From Lumbricus terrestris (lineage: Eukaryota > Annelida > Clitellata > Crassiclitellata > Lumbricidae), in the NCBI GenBank assembly GCA_949752735.1, contig OX457043.1:1908367-1972366 (forward strand): a stretch of 64,000 nucleotides of DNA, written 5' to 3'. Shown piece after piece: positions 55,831-64,000 of the stretch (position 1 is the stretch's first letter; each line of letters begins with the position of its first letter). A program made the translations under genes and the position numbers. Below the pieces are notes generated by a model that saw nothing but the letters and a program-made list of their open reading frames with translations, did not search any database and was not told the DNA's origin.

Positions 55831-58800
55831 CTAAATGCAATAACAGAAAGACGAATTCTTTTAAACATTGATTGTATTGAGCAGTTCAGCCTTGTAGGAC
55901 ATATCAAAGACATCTCATGTAGGACGCACACCTCCGGATGTCCTCAAACCACTAGCTTTAAACAACAGTGGGACTACAGCAGGGCAAATATCCAGGTAAT
56001 AAGGCCCAAGCCCTGGTCGTTTGTTGCCCTGTCAGAATTTCTACCCTATCGAAAATTGCTTAAACATAAATAGTTTGGTTACTTACTCCTGGATATGACC
56101 TGTTCAAAAACAAGTCGGGTGCCACCTCTGGCTTTAAATTCATGTAAAACTCAATAATAATAACAATGACAATTTGCATGGTGCCATAAAACCGTTAAAA
56201 AAGCGTCTCACATACAACTAACAGCAGTCCATAGGCCTGATAAAATGAAAAACCGAGACCAGATTTGAAGGAGTCAACTGAGTCAGCCACTCACAAGGCA
56301 ATAGGAACTGTTCGAGCATCTGGGGCCAGCCAATGAGAAAGCGGCCATACACAAAGATCACTTTTTAACTAATATGCTTTTGCACCTGTCAACAACTTCT
56401 TAAGCTCGATTTCACTCTACTAGCTGATGGGTTCCATTGTTTCCAATTAGTTCCCTCCCTATCTTGGCAAGGTCAAGCTCCGAAGTAACTGCGGCTCTAT
56501 TCCGTCCTGATACCTGCATTAGTTTGTAATGATCTTCCTTGCTAGCCCATTTTCTCACACCTTGTCTCCACTGTCTTAAAGGTTCTCTTATTTCCGAGAC
56601 CTTCACAAATTAAGAGTACCTCTAATTGGTTTTGACAGCAAAAGGTGCTTTTGAATTGTTTAGGTACAACACAACAGTCTGTTAGTTAGCATAATGAACA
56701 GTTAATCGCGAGGTCAAGGGTTCAAATCCTCGTTCAAGCAGAATGCGTATTGAGATTGCCTGCTTCAATTGAGACCGTAGCCATAGAGCACGCAGAATGA
56801 TTACAATTTAAAGTGACGGATGATCACAAGTTATTACAGGAGTCGGACTTAACTGTCTGTAGCCATGCAAGGCGCTCATCAAGTCCTACTGCTTATTTTA
56901 CCAACGCCATCTGACGAATGGAAGGTTGAGTGTACCTTTGGGAGGGCAGCATGAAGCAATCCAGTGTCCATGTGCTTTTCGTGCCAGAGTGTTAACCATT
57001 ACTCTAAACATTTCTCCAATGACTTAGTACGGTCTGGAAAGGCTGTAGAACATATGGTCATCAGGTACTTTGTTCTGGAACTTTCTATCATCAGCATCAT
57101 GAAGAAATTAAATACTTATTTCCTAACAAAGCCCAATTGCTATTTGTTGATATGGGGTGCATTGCAGTTATAATAACTTGTGTTCCACAATTCTTCAGAC
57201 AATATAACAATAAAATTATAGCTGTTACGAACCTTTATTTGATCCCAGATAACTTTTACTGAATCCATCGGAAATGATATTCTTTGCTGCTGATGCACTA
57301 CAACCATGGAATAGAAGCATTTCTGGTGACTTTCCTGGTGGCATTTCCACCTGCACTTGGGTCTTGCGGGTACTGTAGAGCTCGAACAATGGAAGGTTTT
57401 GATTCCTCTTTACCTACAATTTTCATTATCAGACTTTGTCAGTCAAGCTGGGCAAAAAATATGGACTGACCACAATGTTATGGTGCAAGTTCTGGATTGG
57501 GCGATGATTCCGTACACAAACATTGATCAAATTTCAAGGGATCCAAAAGGGTTTGAAACATGAAATTATCAAAACCAAGAAATTATCAAACACCCTATGA
57601 AACTAATGACAAAAACCTGCTAGGTCACAAAAAATTACAGTGTCCTTTCTAATGAAAACATTATCTTGAAACTTGTTGGCTACAATGTTACCATATTCTT
57701 AGACAGAAATTTGACCACAGACCAAGCATTGAGAGGCATAAAAGCAATCCTTTAACTCCATTAAAAGCACTCACTATGGTACATATAAAAGACACCCTGG
57801 AGCAAATGACCTACTTTGAACCATCCCTCTCCCTTGACCATTTTGCAGACGTCTCATGCCAAAACCAAAAAACCAATGAAGAAAATAATGAACCAACATC
57901 AATAACGTCATTAATAAGATTCTTATTTCAAGGCCTGTTTTTTTAAATGTCATCATTTTCCTTCAATTAATTAGCAGTTCTCTTACGTGATGGCAATAGA
58001 ACCATTATAAATATAGACACATACTAACTTAGTACAATCTTATCTAGCACCATTGTGGCCACTTCAAACTCTAGCCTTAACACTGTAGTTTTACCCGGAG
58101 TCAGGTCAGTACATAATATTTAAAAGGCATTATATAAACTGCTGAAATGAATTAATGAACCTTCGGACTGACGTCAGTAGTTTGTGCTTTATACAGCACA
58201 GGTTGTATTTAACAAATTGGATGCAGACGTCTGCAATCGTCAGAATCCTCCTCCCCATTTGCTGCATTTGGATCACCCCTCCCCATCCATCCCCCCCACT
58301 GCAGACGTATTATTATTGACACTAACACACTTACCCATAAAAAGTCGGCAACTGGAGATATTTCCTCAACCATAGGCAACTTAATTCCATTAAGTGTCGT
58401 ACTAGTGTTCTTGTCGATAAGGTTGAAGACTGTACTATATTCATCGCTTTCATCAGGTAACGTCACGAGTCTTAAATCATCACATCCGTTGTCGTCCCAA
58501 TACAAAGGTGGCCTCACGTCTGTAAATTAATTACATGCACTGAGACAAAAGAAGTTTGCTCCTGTGCTTTATGGACAATGTAGAAATCTAAGGATTACAA
58601 TAATGATTTTCTTCTTCCTCCTCCTTCTCCTCTTCTTTTTCTTCAGGTTCTCTGCCAGGTTCTGTCAGGTTCGAAAGCAAAATGTTGCCACTCCATTAAC
58701 TGAACTCAAATGAGGAATTTTGCCATGCGTGTAAAGTAAGTAGTGCATGTATTTTTATTTATTTATTTCTCACATTTGCTATAGCGCCCCTTCAAGCTCA

Positions 58801-61363
58801 CTACTCAGAGGCGCTCCCAACTACAGTGTGGACATTGCATCAAAGTTTCACACCAAAGCGTACGAGCAATTGCGAGTGCAGAATTTGATCAAGGCCCCTA
58901 CGCAGCAGCTTGAGGTGGTTTCGAACCTGGAACAGTCCTGCTCCAAGGCATCAAACCCACCACTACACCACTGTGCCCCACAAGTATACAATAATCTCTT
59001 TAGTTCAATGGACGTTTAACACGTTCACCGCCCAGTACGAGATATCTTGTACCGGATTCAGTCATTTAACATGGCGTGTAGGCGGTGAACGTGTTAAGAA
59101 ACTCACTGTTTCGATAACGCTTCCTGCGGCAGCGTGTACAGGTAGAGCGGGTGAGCGTATTACACGTGTAGCAATCCTTACACATCCACCTTGGTGGAGT
59201 TGAGCCTGGGCTTCCAGCAGTTGACATGATTCGAGGCGTTGATGGATGTCTATTGGTTGTGGTTCCTCTAACAGGTCGAGATGGTGTCTGTTTTCAAATA
59301 AACAAATTTACAGATTAAACAACATTACTGCTTCAGATTCAGTGTAAATATATAAGCTCATAAATGTTGTGGTGATAATTTCATTTCTGCATTATACAAC
59401 AACAAAAACATTTTGAACTAAACAACAACAGTAGCAGATAAAGTCACACATGCATGACTTAATATGACTAAAAATGCATCGAGAAAGCTAGACCTCCTCC
59501 ACCTGGATCAAACACCACCTACTCACGTAGCCCAGAGGTGGTGGAATATATGCATTCTACAAGGAACAATTTCAGAGTAACCTCCAAAGACATTGGCCAC
59601 TTCATTATGTTTGAGCACCTGTCATCACATTTCACTTTCAAGGATCTCAAGAGTCAATGAGTCAGCTTCTCAAATGATCCAACATCATCTAGGACAAGTG
59701 CGCCTCTGAGTAGAGTGCTTGAAGGGGCGCTACAATAAGTGCACATACAAACAAAAAACAAGTTACTCAGAAGTGCACGCTGTCACAGCAAACTGGATCT
59801 CGTCCATTGAATGCGAAGATCGTTTTCTCGCACAATCAAACTGACAAACTGGCTGGACGGAATGGATACAACAATTGTGCAGACACTTACACGAGAGACT
59901 AAGCAAACGAGGCCATGACAATAAACAGAAACGAGAAAATTTAAGTGAAGGAAGGATTTGAAAATCTCAGTTATCTTGGATTATAGTTACCCTGCGGAAA
60001 GAAGCTGGAGTATTTCCTGTGGGACCACGAGTTGCTGAAAGTAGGCCATTAATATGCGGCTGTGTTCTTGAAGATGGTTCCATAAAACGTGACCTTAAAT
60101 CCTTATCCTGTCAGAAATAAGTTTCATAAGTAACACATAATCATCTCATCTCATAATTAATCAACTGCAACGAGATTTTCATTAACAGAATTAGGAATTA
60201 AATAATAATCTTCTTTTAACGAGAACAAGGCGAGAAATTCGAAATCATTTTTAAAACTGAAGTACATTACAGAGAACCAATAATAACAATGACAATTCAT
60301 ATTGCACCATAACACAGCAACACGCCGCTACAACAAGGGTGCCGAACATAAAACTAACAGCAGGATGGGTCTTACAAAACAAATGTCTTCAGTCCTGTTT
60401 TGAAGGAATCAACCGAGTCTGCCATAGTAATGAGACTTTTCAGCAAAGAAATTATAAGGGCTGCTGTTTATGGGACACATTATCTCTCTTTTTCTCCCTG
60501 CCTGTCTGTTTGGCTCTACCCTGCTCTCTTCTTAAAACCTATTTCTTCTCCCAAGCAATGCCCCCGCTAGTCCTAATATAAACTGATTAACCAACACACA
60601 GAAAATTTACAGAGTAGATACCTGAAATAACGGACCCACGGTGTCGTCGAAAAAATCCATTGGTTCGTCATCAGAGAAGTTGTTGTTATTACAGTTTACA
60701 TCTTCTACAAGAAAACCAATCAGATGGGTTGAAGGAAGGAAGGAAAGATGAAGAACAGTTAACACAATAAATTTCTATATTCATCTCAACCAGAAGTGTG
60801 AAGCCATTTCTAACGGGGTCCAGCGTAAATATTTTCCATCAAGTGGCCCTTATTACAATTCTTATCAGCATTATTATTACAATTATCATTGTCATTAGCC
60901 TTGACCATAATTACCACAACAATTACAAATATTCTGACCATTGTGTGTCAGACCTTCTCTGCAAAGCTTCTCTGCTAGAGGCCCATCCTGCAATGAAATT
61001 CTTCCATGATCTATCCAATCCTTCCCATTTAAAACACTGAATAGCATAGCAAGGGTTCAGAATTGTTCAGAGGATGCGTAGACTGTGTATGAATAGGCAC
61101 TGGATCATATCTGCCTCTACATAAAACATCAGTTTCACATAGAAAATAAGAATCGATCACTTTTATTGGAAGTCATGATTGAAGCGACGTATCTAGAGTC
61201 AGTCAAGCATCTTCAAATCGTCATCATCAACAGCATTGTCTTTACCGTAGTCATGAAGGTCTGTGTGTTGTGTTCGACCATAGAAGTCGACGTTATTGGC
61301 GTACTGAGGTAGAGCTTTCTCCAAAGGATTGCCGTATTTCAACCACGAATCTGGATCATCGAT
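55541..61363 (-). CDS. RanBP2-type zinc finger PARP (ADP-ribosyltransferase), seven exons, 5' end not found
   Basis: Assembled on the minus strand from exons 61363-61246, 60704-60622, 60107-59991, 59287-59107, 58519-58335, 57413-57233 and 55830-55541. Every join has GT-AG borders and compatible phase (0/1, 1/0, 0/0, 0/1, 1/0, 0/1, stop). Domains in order: a phosphorylase-like segment (~39 aa), an acidic linker, a Ser/Thr/Pro/Arg-rich linker, a RanBP2-type zinc finger (C-x2-C-x3-N-x6-C-x2-C preceded by Trp) and a C-terminal PARP catalytic domain. The catalytic domain has the NAD-binding His in LLFHG and the Tyr in GHGLYFS. It is most like the mono-ADP-ribosylating PARP11/12/14/TIPARP group by layout. 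Predicted activity is transfer of ADP-ribose from NAD+ to proteins or nucleic acid, guided by a zinc finger for RNA or ubiquitin. The first exon and promoter lie further right or are unrecognised. Confidence 0.85.
56146..56290 (-). mobile_element. LINE family B 3' end with (ATT)n tail
   Basis: Minus strand: a C-terminal DSFK-type stretch near 56275 and then a tail GGCACCATGCAAATTGTCAT with (ATT)n. The same end is at 60268-60425 and 3471-3565. This copy lies in the last PARP intron. Confidence 0.6.
56685..56745 (+). repeat. tRNA-like sequence (SINE head or tRNA relic)
   Basis: GTTAGCATAATGAACAGTTA resembles an A box and GGGTTCAAATCC is a good B box at tRNA-like spacing. A complete cloverleaf is not evident. 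A diverged inverted copy is near 53310-53340. Confidence 0.5.
57233..57413 (-). CDS. PARP gene exon: NAD-binding histidine
   Basis: Bounded by AAAATTGTAG and a GTTCGT donor; 181 bp, phase 0 in, 1 out. It encodes VKRNQNLPLFELYSTRKTQV (compare RIQNP.L...Y...K in PARPs) and PEMLLFHGCSASAAKNIISD, with the conserved HG motif (HGC instead of the usual HGT). Confidence 0.9.
58335..58519 (-). CDS. PARP gene exon: start of the catalytic domain
   Basis: Bounded by TAATTTACAG and a GTAAGT donor; 185 bp, phase 1 in, 0 out. It encodes PLYWDDNGCDDLRLVTLPDE then SDEYSTVFNLI and ADFLW. This matches the beginning of PARP catalytic domains (YW..., V.L...S.EY..V...F). Confidence 0.85.
58750..58982 (-). mobile_element. 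tRNA-headed SINE (family 1, copy 2)
   Basis: On the minus strand: GGGGCACAGTGGTGTAGTGG (A box region) and GGTTCGAAACC (B box), then a ~110-bp body. The 3' segment has GGGAGCGCCTCTGAGTAGTG, CTTGAAGGGGCGCTATAGCA and an (AAATA)n tail. The 3' 50-60 bp match the 3' UTR of the LINE at 19023-19660. It lies in the intron between the zinc-finger exon and the first catalytic exon of the PARP gene. Confidence 0.85.
59016..59097. mobile_element. piggyBac-type MITE (TTAA target)
   Basis: Perfect inverted ends TTAACACGTTCACCGCC and GGCGGTGAACGTGTTAA, including the TTAA duplication, around a 48-bp centre. The last TTAA is 9 bp from the splice donor of the zinc-finger exon. Confidence 0.88.
59107..59287 (-). 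CDS. PARP gene exon: RanBP2-type zinc finger
   Basis: Bounded by TTGAAAACAG and a strong GTGAGT donor; 181 bp, phase 0 in, 1 out. A Thr/Pro/Arg-rich start leads into PPRWMCKDCYTCNTLTRSTC and TRCRRKRYRN. The four cysteines, the leading Trp and the Asn fit the RanBP2 zinc finger pattern, a fold that binds ubiquitin or single-stranded RNA. A piggyBac-type MITE lies 9 bp beyond the donor. Confidence 0.85.
59690..59740 (+). mobile_element. LINE/SINE tail fragment
   Basis: GCGCCTCTGAGTAGAGTGCT then TGAAGGGGCGCTACAATAAG: the same shared 3' segment, plus orientation, inside a PARP intron. Confidence 0.65.
59991..60107 (-). CDS. PARP gene exon: Ser/Thr/Pro linker
   Basis: Bounded by TTTCTGACAG and a GTAACT donor; 117 bp, phase 0 both sides. 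It encodes DKDLRSRFMEPSSRTQPHIN and a Gly/Thr/Pro-rich end. Confidence 0.7.
60268..60425 (-). mobile_element. LINE family B 3' end with (ATT)n tail
   Basis: Minus strand reads SVDSFKTGLKTFVF-stop, then GGCACCCTTGTTGTAGCGGC and an (ATT)n tail near 60270. It is in an intron of the PARP gene. Confidence 0.65.
60622..60704 (-). CDS. PARP gene exon: acidic linker
   Basis: Bounded by TTCTTGTAG and a GTATCT donor; 83 bp, phase 1 in, 0 out. It encodes DVNCNNNNFSDDEPMDFFDD and TVGPLFQ. Confidence 0.65.
61246..61363 (-). CDS. Exon resembling a glycogen phosphorylase segment
   Basis: The exon follows the acceptor ATTTCAG and encodes IDDPDSWLKYGNPLEKALPQ then YANNVDFYGRTQHTDLHDY. Glycogen phosphorylases have (E/A)DDWLRYGNPWEKARPEY followed by HFYGRVEHT at this place, and their exon also starts just before it. 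A GTAAAG donor at 61245 gives phase 1, which fits the next PARP-gene exon. Alternatively the exon reads through to a TGA at 61199, with a minus-strand AATAAA at 61162-61167, as a short terminal exon. So it may be a real 5' exon of the PARP gene, or a relic of a phosphorylase gene. Confidence 0.6.
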
Positions 61364-62384
61364 CTGAAATGACAATTTCAAACGCTTTCACTGGGCCGCA
61401 ACACCTGTCAAATAGCTTCTGACTTGCTATAAAAAGCTTCTGTCAGAAAAACAACAGACCAATTGTGTGTTTGAGATGAAGAAATAAATATTCCTGTGTT
61501 TCTGTTAGAATCTAGAGTATATCAGAAACAACAACTGAAATGTCAGTGAAACAATCGATTCATCTGGAAAGGACTCATCTCGTTCGTTAAGAGATGCAGA
61601 GAATCTGATAGCAAAGCAAACAATCACGAGATCTGTAGAAAAAATTCAACAAAGATGTCACAACCATTCATATTCTTGAATGAATGAATATCAACCTCTT
61701 CGACCGGGGTCATCGAAAATCGTCGATTTATCGTTTAATATCGACATGACATGCATGCGATATTAATTAATTAATTAAGCGATAAAACTTCATCGCTTCA
61801 TCGTCAAAATTTCGTGCACTTTCGCTCGATCCGATCCTTTTGCAATAGCAATCCTTCATTTAGAATATTAAGCGAATAATAAGCGAATATTAAGCGAATA
61901 AATTACGAAATAAACAACAGTAAGCATCTCCTTCGCTGTTCGAATTGACCTGACATTAATACGAATTAGGTCAAGCTAATAAGCATGAACAGACCCAACC
62001 TTTCACCCTTCAGCCAACTACAGCGCAAGATTTTGTCACGTGCTCAACGAGACTAGCAAATCATATAAGTGTTTACATCAAATTGACCTATTTCGGTCCA
62101 ATCGCTGCGCATAATAAATACAAGGTCATGTTTTATTGATAGAACAGCCGAGCGATAGTCAATAATTCGATATGTAGGCCGAAGCTATTTACATGTGCCA
62201 AACAAACATAGTTAATTATTATTTTCCCCTCCAAACAGATGTAGGAGTCTTAGTAAAGCTTGTTTACACATTTCGATACATCTAATTAAAATGGTATGTT
62301 ACTTATATCAAATATATTTTACTAGTTTTGTGTAAATGTCGACTTAAATGTCGACACCCACCTTAGTAGCTGTTCCGCCCCTCT
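61364..62384. other. No recognisable exon
   Basis: Upstream side of the PARP gene on the minus strand. AT-rich, with a short tandem AATATTAAGCGAAT near 61865-61910. I found no exon with phosphorylase or PARP-gene motifs here. Confidence 0.4.
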
Positions 62385-62622
62385 GACCCTATGGTAACTC
62401 GACCCGGACCACCACGGACTACTCTCATGGACAACCCTTCTAACACAACGCATTTGATCCTGATCCAATGGTAACTCGACCCGGACCACCACGGACTATT
62501 CTCATGGACAACCCTTCTAACGCAACGCAGCGCTCGTGAATAAGCTGGTGCCCTGCGCTTGGCTTTCGAGTGGCGCTTTAGAAATCTCGAGTTTACGATT
62601 ACGATTACGATTAAATTACGAA
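62385..62622 (+). mobile_element. SINE-like repeat with internal duplication and GATTAC tail (copy 2)
   Basis: Two successive units GTAACTCGACCCGGACCACC...CTCATGGACAACCCTTCTAA at 62391 and 62469 (spacing 78 bp). GCAGCGCTCGTGAATAAG, GGCGCTTTAGAAAT and (GATTAC)n follow. Same order as at 975-1195. Confidence 0.75.
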
Positions 62623-62879
62623 TGTTTTTTTTGTTTTCCCATCGTCATTGTTAAGTTGGAGTAACTGGGATGAACCATTCGTTTTGTGATCCTCACATAT
62701 ATTTGATAGAATTAGAGTTACGTTTTTCAACTGCTTTAGAAAATCAATGCATTAAAAAACGAGTCGATCATTTCATGAAGTAAAGAACATGTACCGGAAG
62801 CTATCCTTTAACCCACTGGACATTTTGGATATTATACAGTTGTGAAAACAATAGACTTTCAACAAAACACACTGTGACA

Positions 62880-63055
62880 GCAGAACTGTTCGTTCTGTGG
62901 TTGGTCCAATGCCTGGAACGGGCTTCCCTTAACAATACATCTCCCAAACCGTTCTCAGTTTCACCAACTGTTGAAGACTGCCTTTTTTTACTTGAACTCA
63001 GCCTGAAGCTCTTCTGAGTAGAGATCTTGAAGGGGCACTATATAAATTTTTATCG
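62880..63055 (+). mobile_element. LINE family A 3' end fragment
   Basis: Plus strand reads WNGLPLTIHLPNRSQFHQLL and KTAFFYLNSA-stop, then CTTCTGAGTAGAGATCTTGA and AGGGGCACTATATAAATTTT. This is a clean example of the LINE C-terminus joined to the shared 3' segment. Confidence 0.85.
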
Positions 63056-63412
63056 ATTAATTGACTAGCACCAGGCACCATAAATTGTAGAAAAGCATCC
63101 AATAACAGCCTACACAGAAATCATACCAGCCCTGTCACTTCCACAGTATGTCTCAAAAGATTGTACATTTATTCACCAAAGCCAAAAAGGCTAATAAAAA
63201 AATGTTTAAACAAAAGAGGAAAGAACTTGCCACGTCCGTATCAAGTTCCCAATATATCGCGATATGAGAATTGCTAGGAGGTTGTGGGGTTGAACCCCAT
63301 AGTCATCATCTACCGATACAGGTAAACACCCAAATGAGGATAGAACGAGACGAGGCAGTGAAACAGTGGACAGATGATACTAACAATCAAACGCAGTCAG
63401 TCAGTAGATCTT

Positions 63413-64000
63413 TTAACCGCCACATGCCAGATATATCCGGCGCCAGCCGAAAATCCTCACGCCTTACCACCGGATAAATCCGGCATAAACGTAAATTACG
63501 TAATGACTCAGGCATAGTGATGGCGTGGCGTAATTTCATGCAGTATACGGCGCATAATATATTAGCAGAGGATGTCAAAAGATATTATTTGGGCGAAAAA
63601 TGTTTTCCTAGGCAACTTCCGGTCTGACCTCGCTGACGTAACAATGACGTATAGCAACATACAAAAGTGTACAAGCGAAGTATGTGTACAAAGAATTGTA
63701 GACAGTAATTCGGATGTAGAGTGAGATTATAACAGCGATTTAAATAGCAATAAATCCGATGACGAAACACGGGCAATAATTCAGGATGCAGGAAACGATT
63801 ACGACGATGACATCGACGATGGATCGCATGCGCGACAAGACGCAAAGCAAAACAATGAGTCAGATACAGATGGTTGGAGTTGTCCAAGCTTTGTATTGGC
63901 GCCTGCTGGCAATGCATCCTGTAAACCTATCCTGTACCCCTTTGCCGGGGGTTACAGTAAGTTGTGTCTGTCAGTGGCTGCGCTATGGGGGGCTAAGCCC
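63413..64000 (+). mobile_element. Left end of a piggyBac-like element, cut by the window edge
   Basis: TTAACCGCCACATGCCAGAT at 63413 has the TTAA target and a CCGCC...CCGG layout like the MITE at 59016. It is followed 230 bp later by an acidic open region. The right end is outside the window. Confidence 0.45.
63644..63961 (+). pseudogene. Possible piggyBac transposase N-terminus
   Basis: From an ATG at 63644 the frame encodes an Asp/Ser-rich acidic region (IIQDAGNDYDDDIDDGS), then DGWSCPSFVLAPAGN and ILYPFAGGYSK. PiggyBac transposases often start with an acidic region followed by a W...P...PF.G segment. An in-frame TGA at 63722 shows decay. A hAT-like end (CAGTGGCTGCGCTATGGGGG) begins at about 63979. 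Confidence 0.4.

Noticed and set aside
56685..56745. Functional tRNA gene
   Set aside because: A and B boxes are present, but I could not form a full cloverleaf, and a related copy elsewhere suggests a SINE head.

Overview
This is a eukaryotic (animal) genomic window. It has split genes with GT-AG introns, many microsatellites, short TIR elements with target-site duplications, tRNA-derived SINEs, LINE fragments and one long LTR retrotransposon. The LTR element is Ty3/gypsy-like but has integrase before reverse transcriptase, the Gmr1-type order best known from deuterostomes. Together with the low-complexity style, this suggests a marine invertebrate deuterostome such as an echinoderm or hemichordate. 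The species assignment is inference.

Layout, left to right. 1-10 kb: part of a plus-strand RBM24/RBM38 (SEB4)-type RNA-binding protein gene. One RRM exon lies at 2536-2668 between two microsatellites and a probable last coding exon at 9522-9849; the first exon and a middle exon are not seen. 10-26.8 kb: gene-poor, with LINE tails, simple repeats, an element with inverted tandem-repeat ends (about 16.3-17.0 kb), and a 2.46 kb hAT element (21132-23588, 8-bp TSD) that carries its own MITE and splits an older LINE.

26.87-40.99 kb: a 14.1 kb LTR retrotransposon with near-identical LTRs and a 5-bp TSD. It encodes gag, protease, integrase, RT and RNase H in that order. It is broken by three nested insertions: a 5'-truncated LINE in gag, a 2 kb TIR element (itself holding a SINE) after protease, and a 3.0 kb foldback element with 1.43 kb arms between integrase and RT. 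The foldback loop carries a short piece resembling the start of the CUT domain of a Onecut/HNF6 transcription factor.

41-54 kb: small hAT MITEs, a decayed minus-strand LINE (44575-47290) and a 1.3 kb satellite (48370-49684) with higher-order structure. 55.5-61.4 kb: a minus-strand gene that I could assemble from seven phase-compatible exons. It combines a RanBP2-type zinc finger with a PARP (ADP-ribosyltransferase) catalytic domain. Its most upstream exon in the window looks like a piece of glycogen phosphorylase. 62-64 kb: a GATTAC-tailed SINE, a LINE tail and the left end of a piggyBac-like element running out of the window.

The strongest leads are the zinc finger-PARP gene with its odd phosphorylase-like exon, the foldback element with the Onecut-like fragment, the Gmr1-type element with its nested insertions, and the tail shared by a tRNA-derived SINE and a local LINE. 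All identifications are by eye from motifs; no database search was possible.
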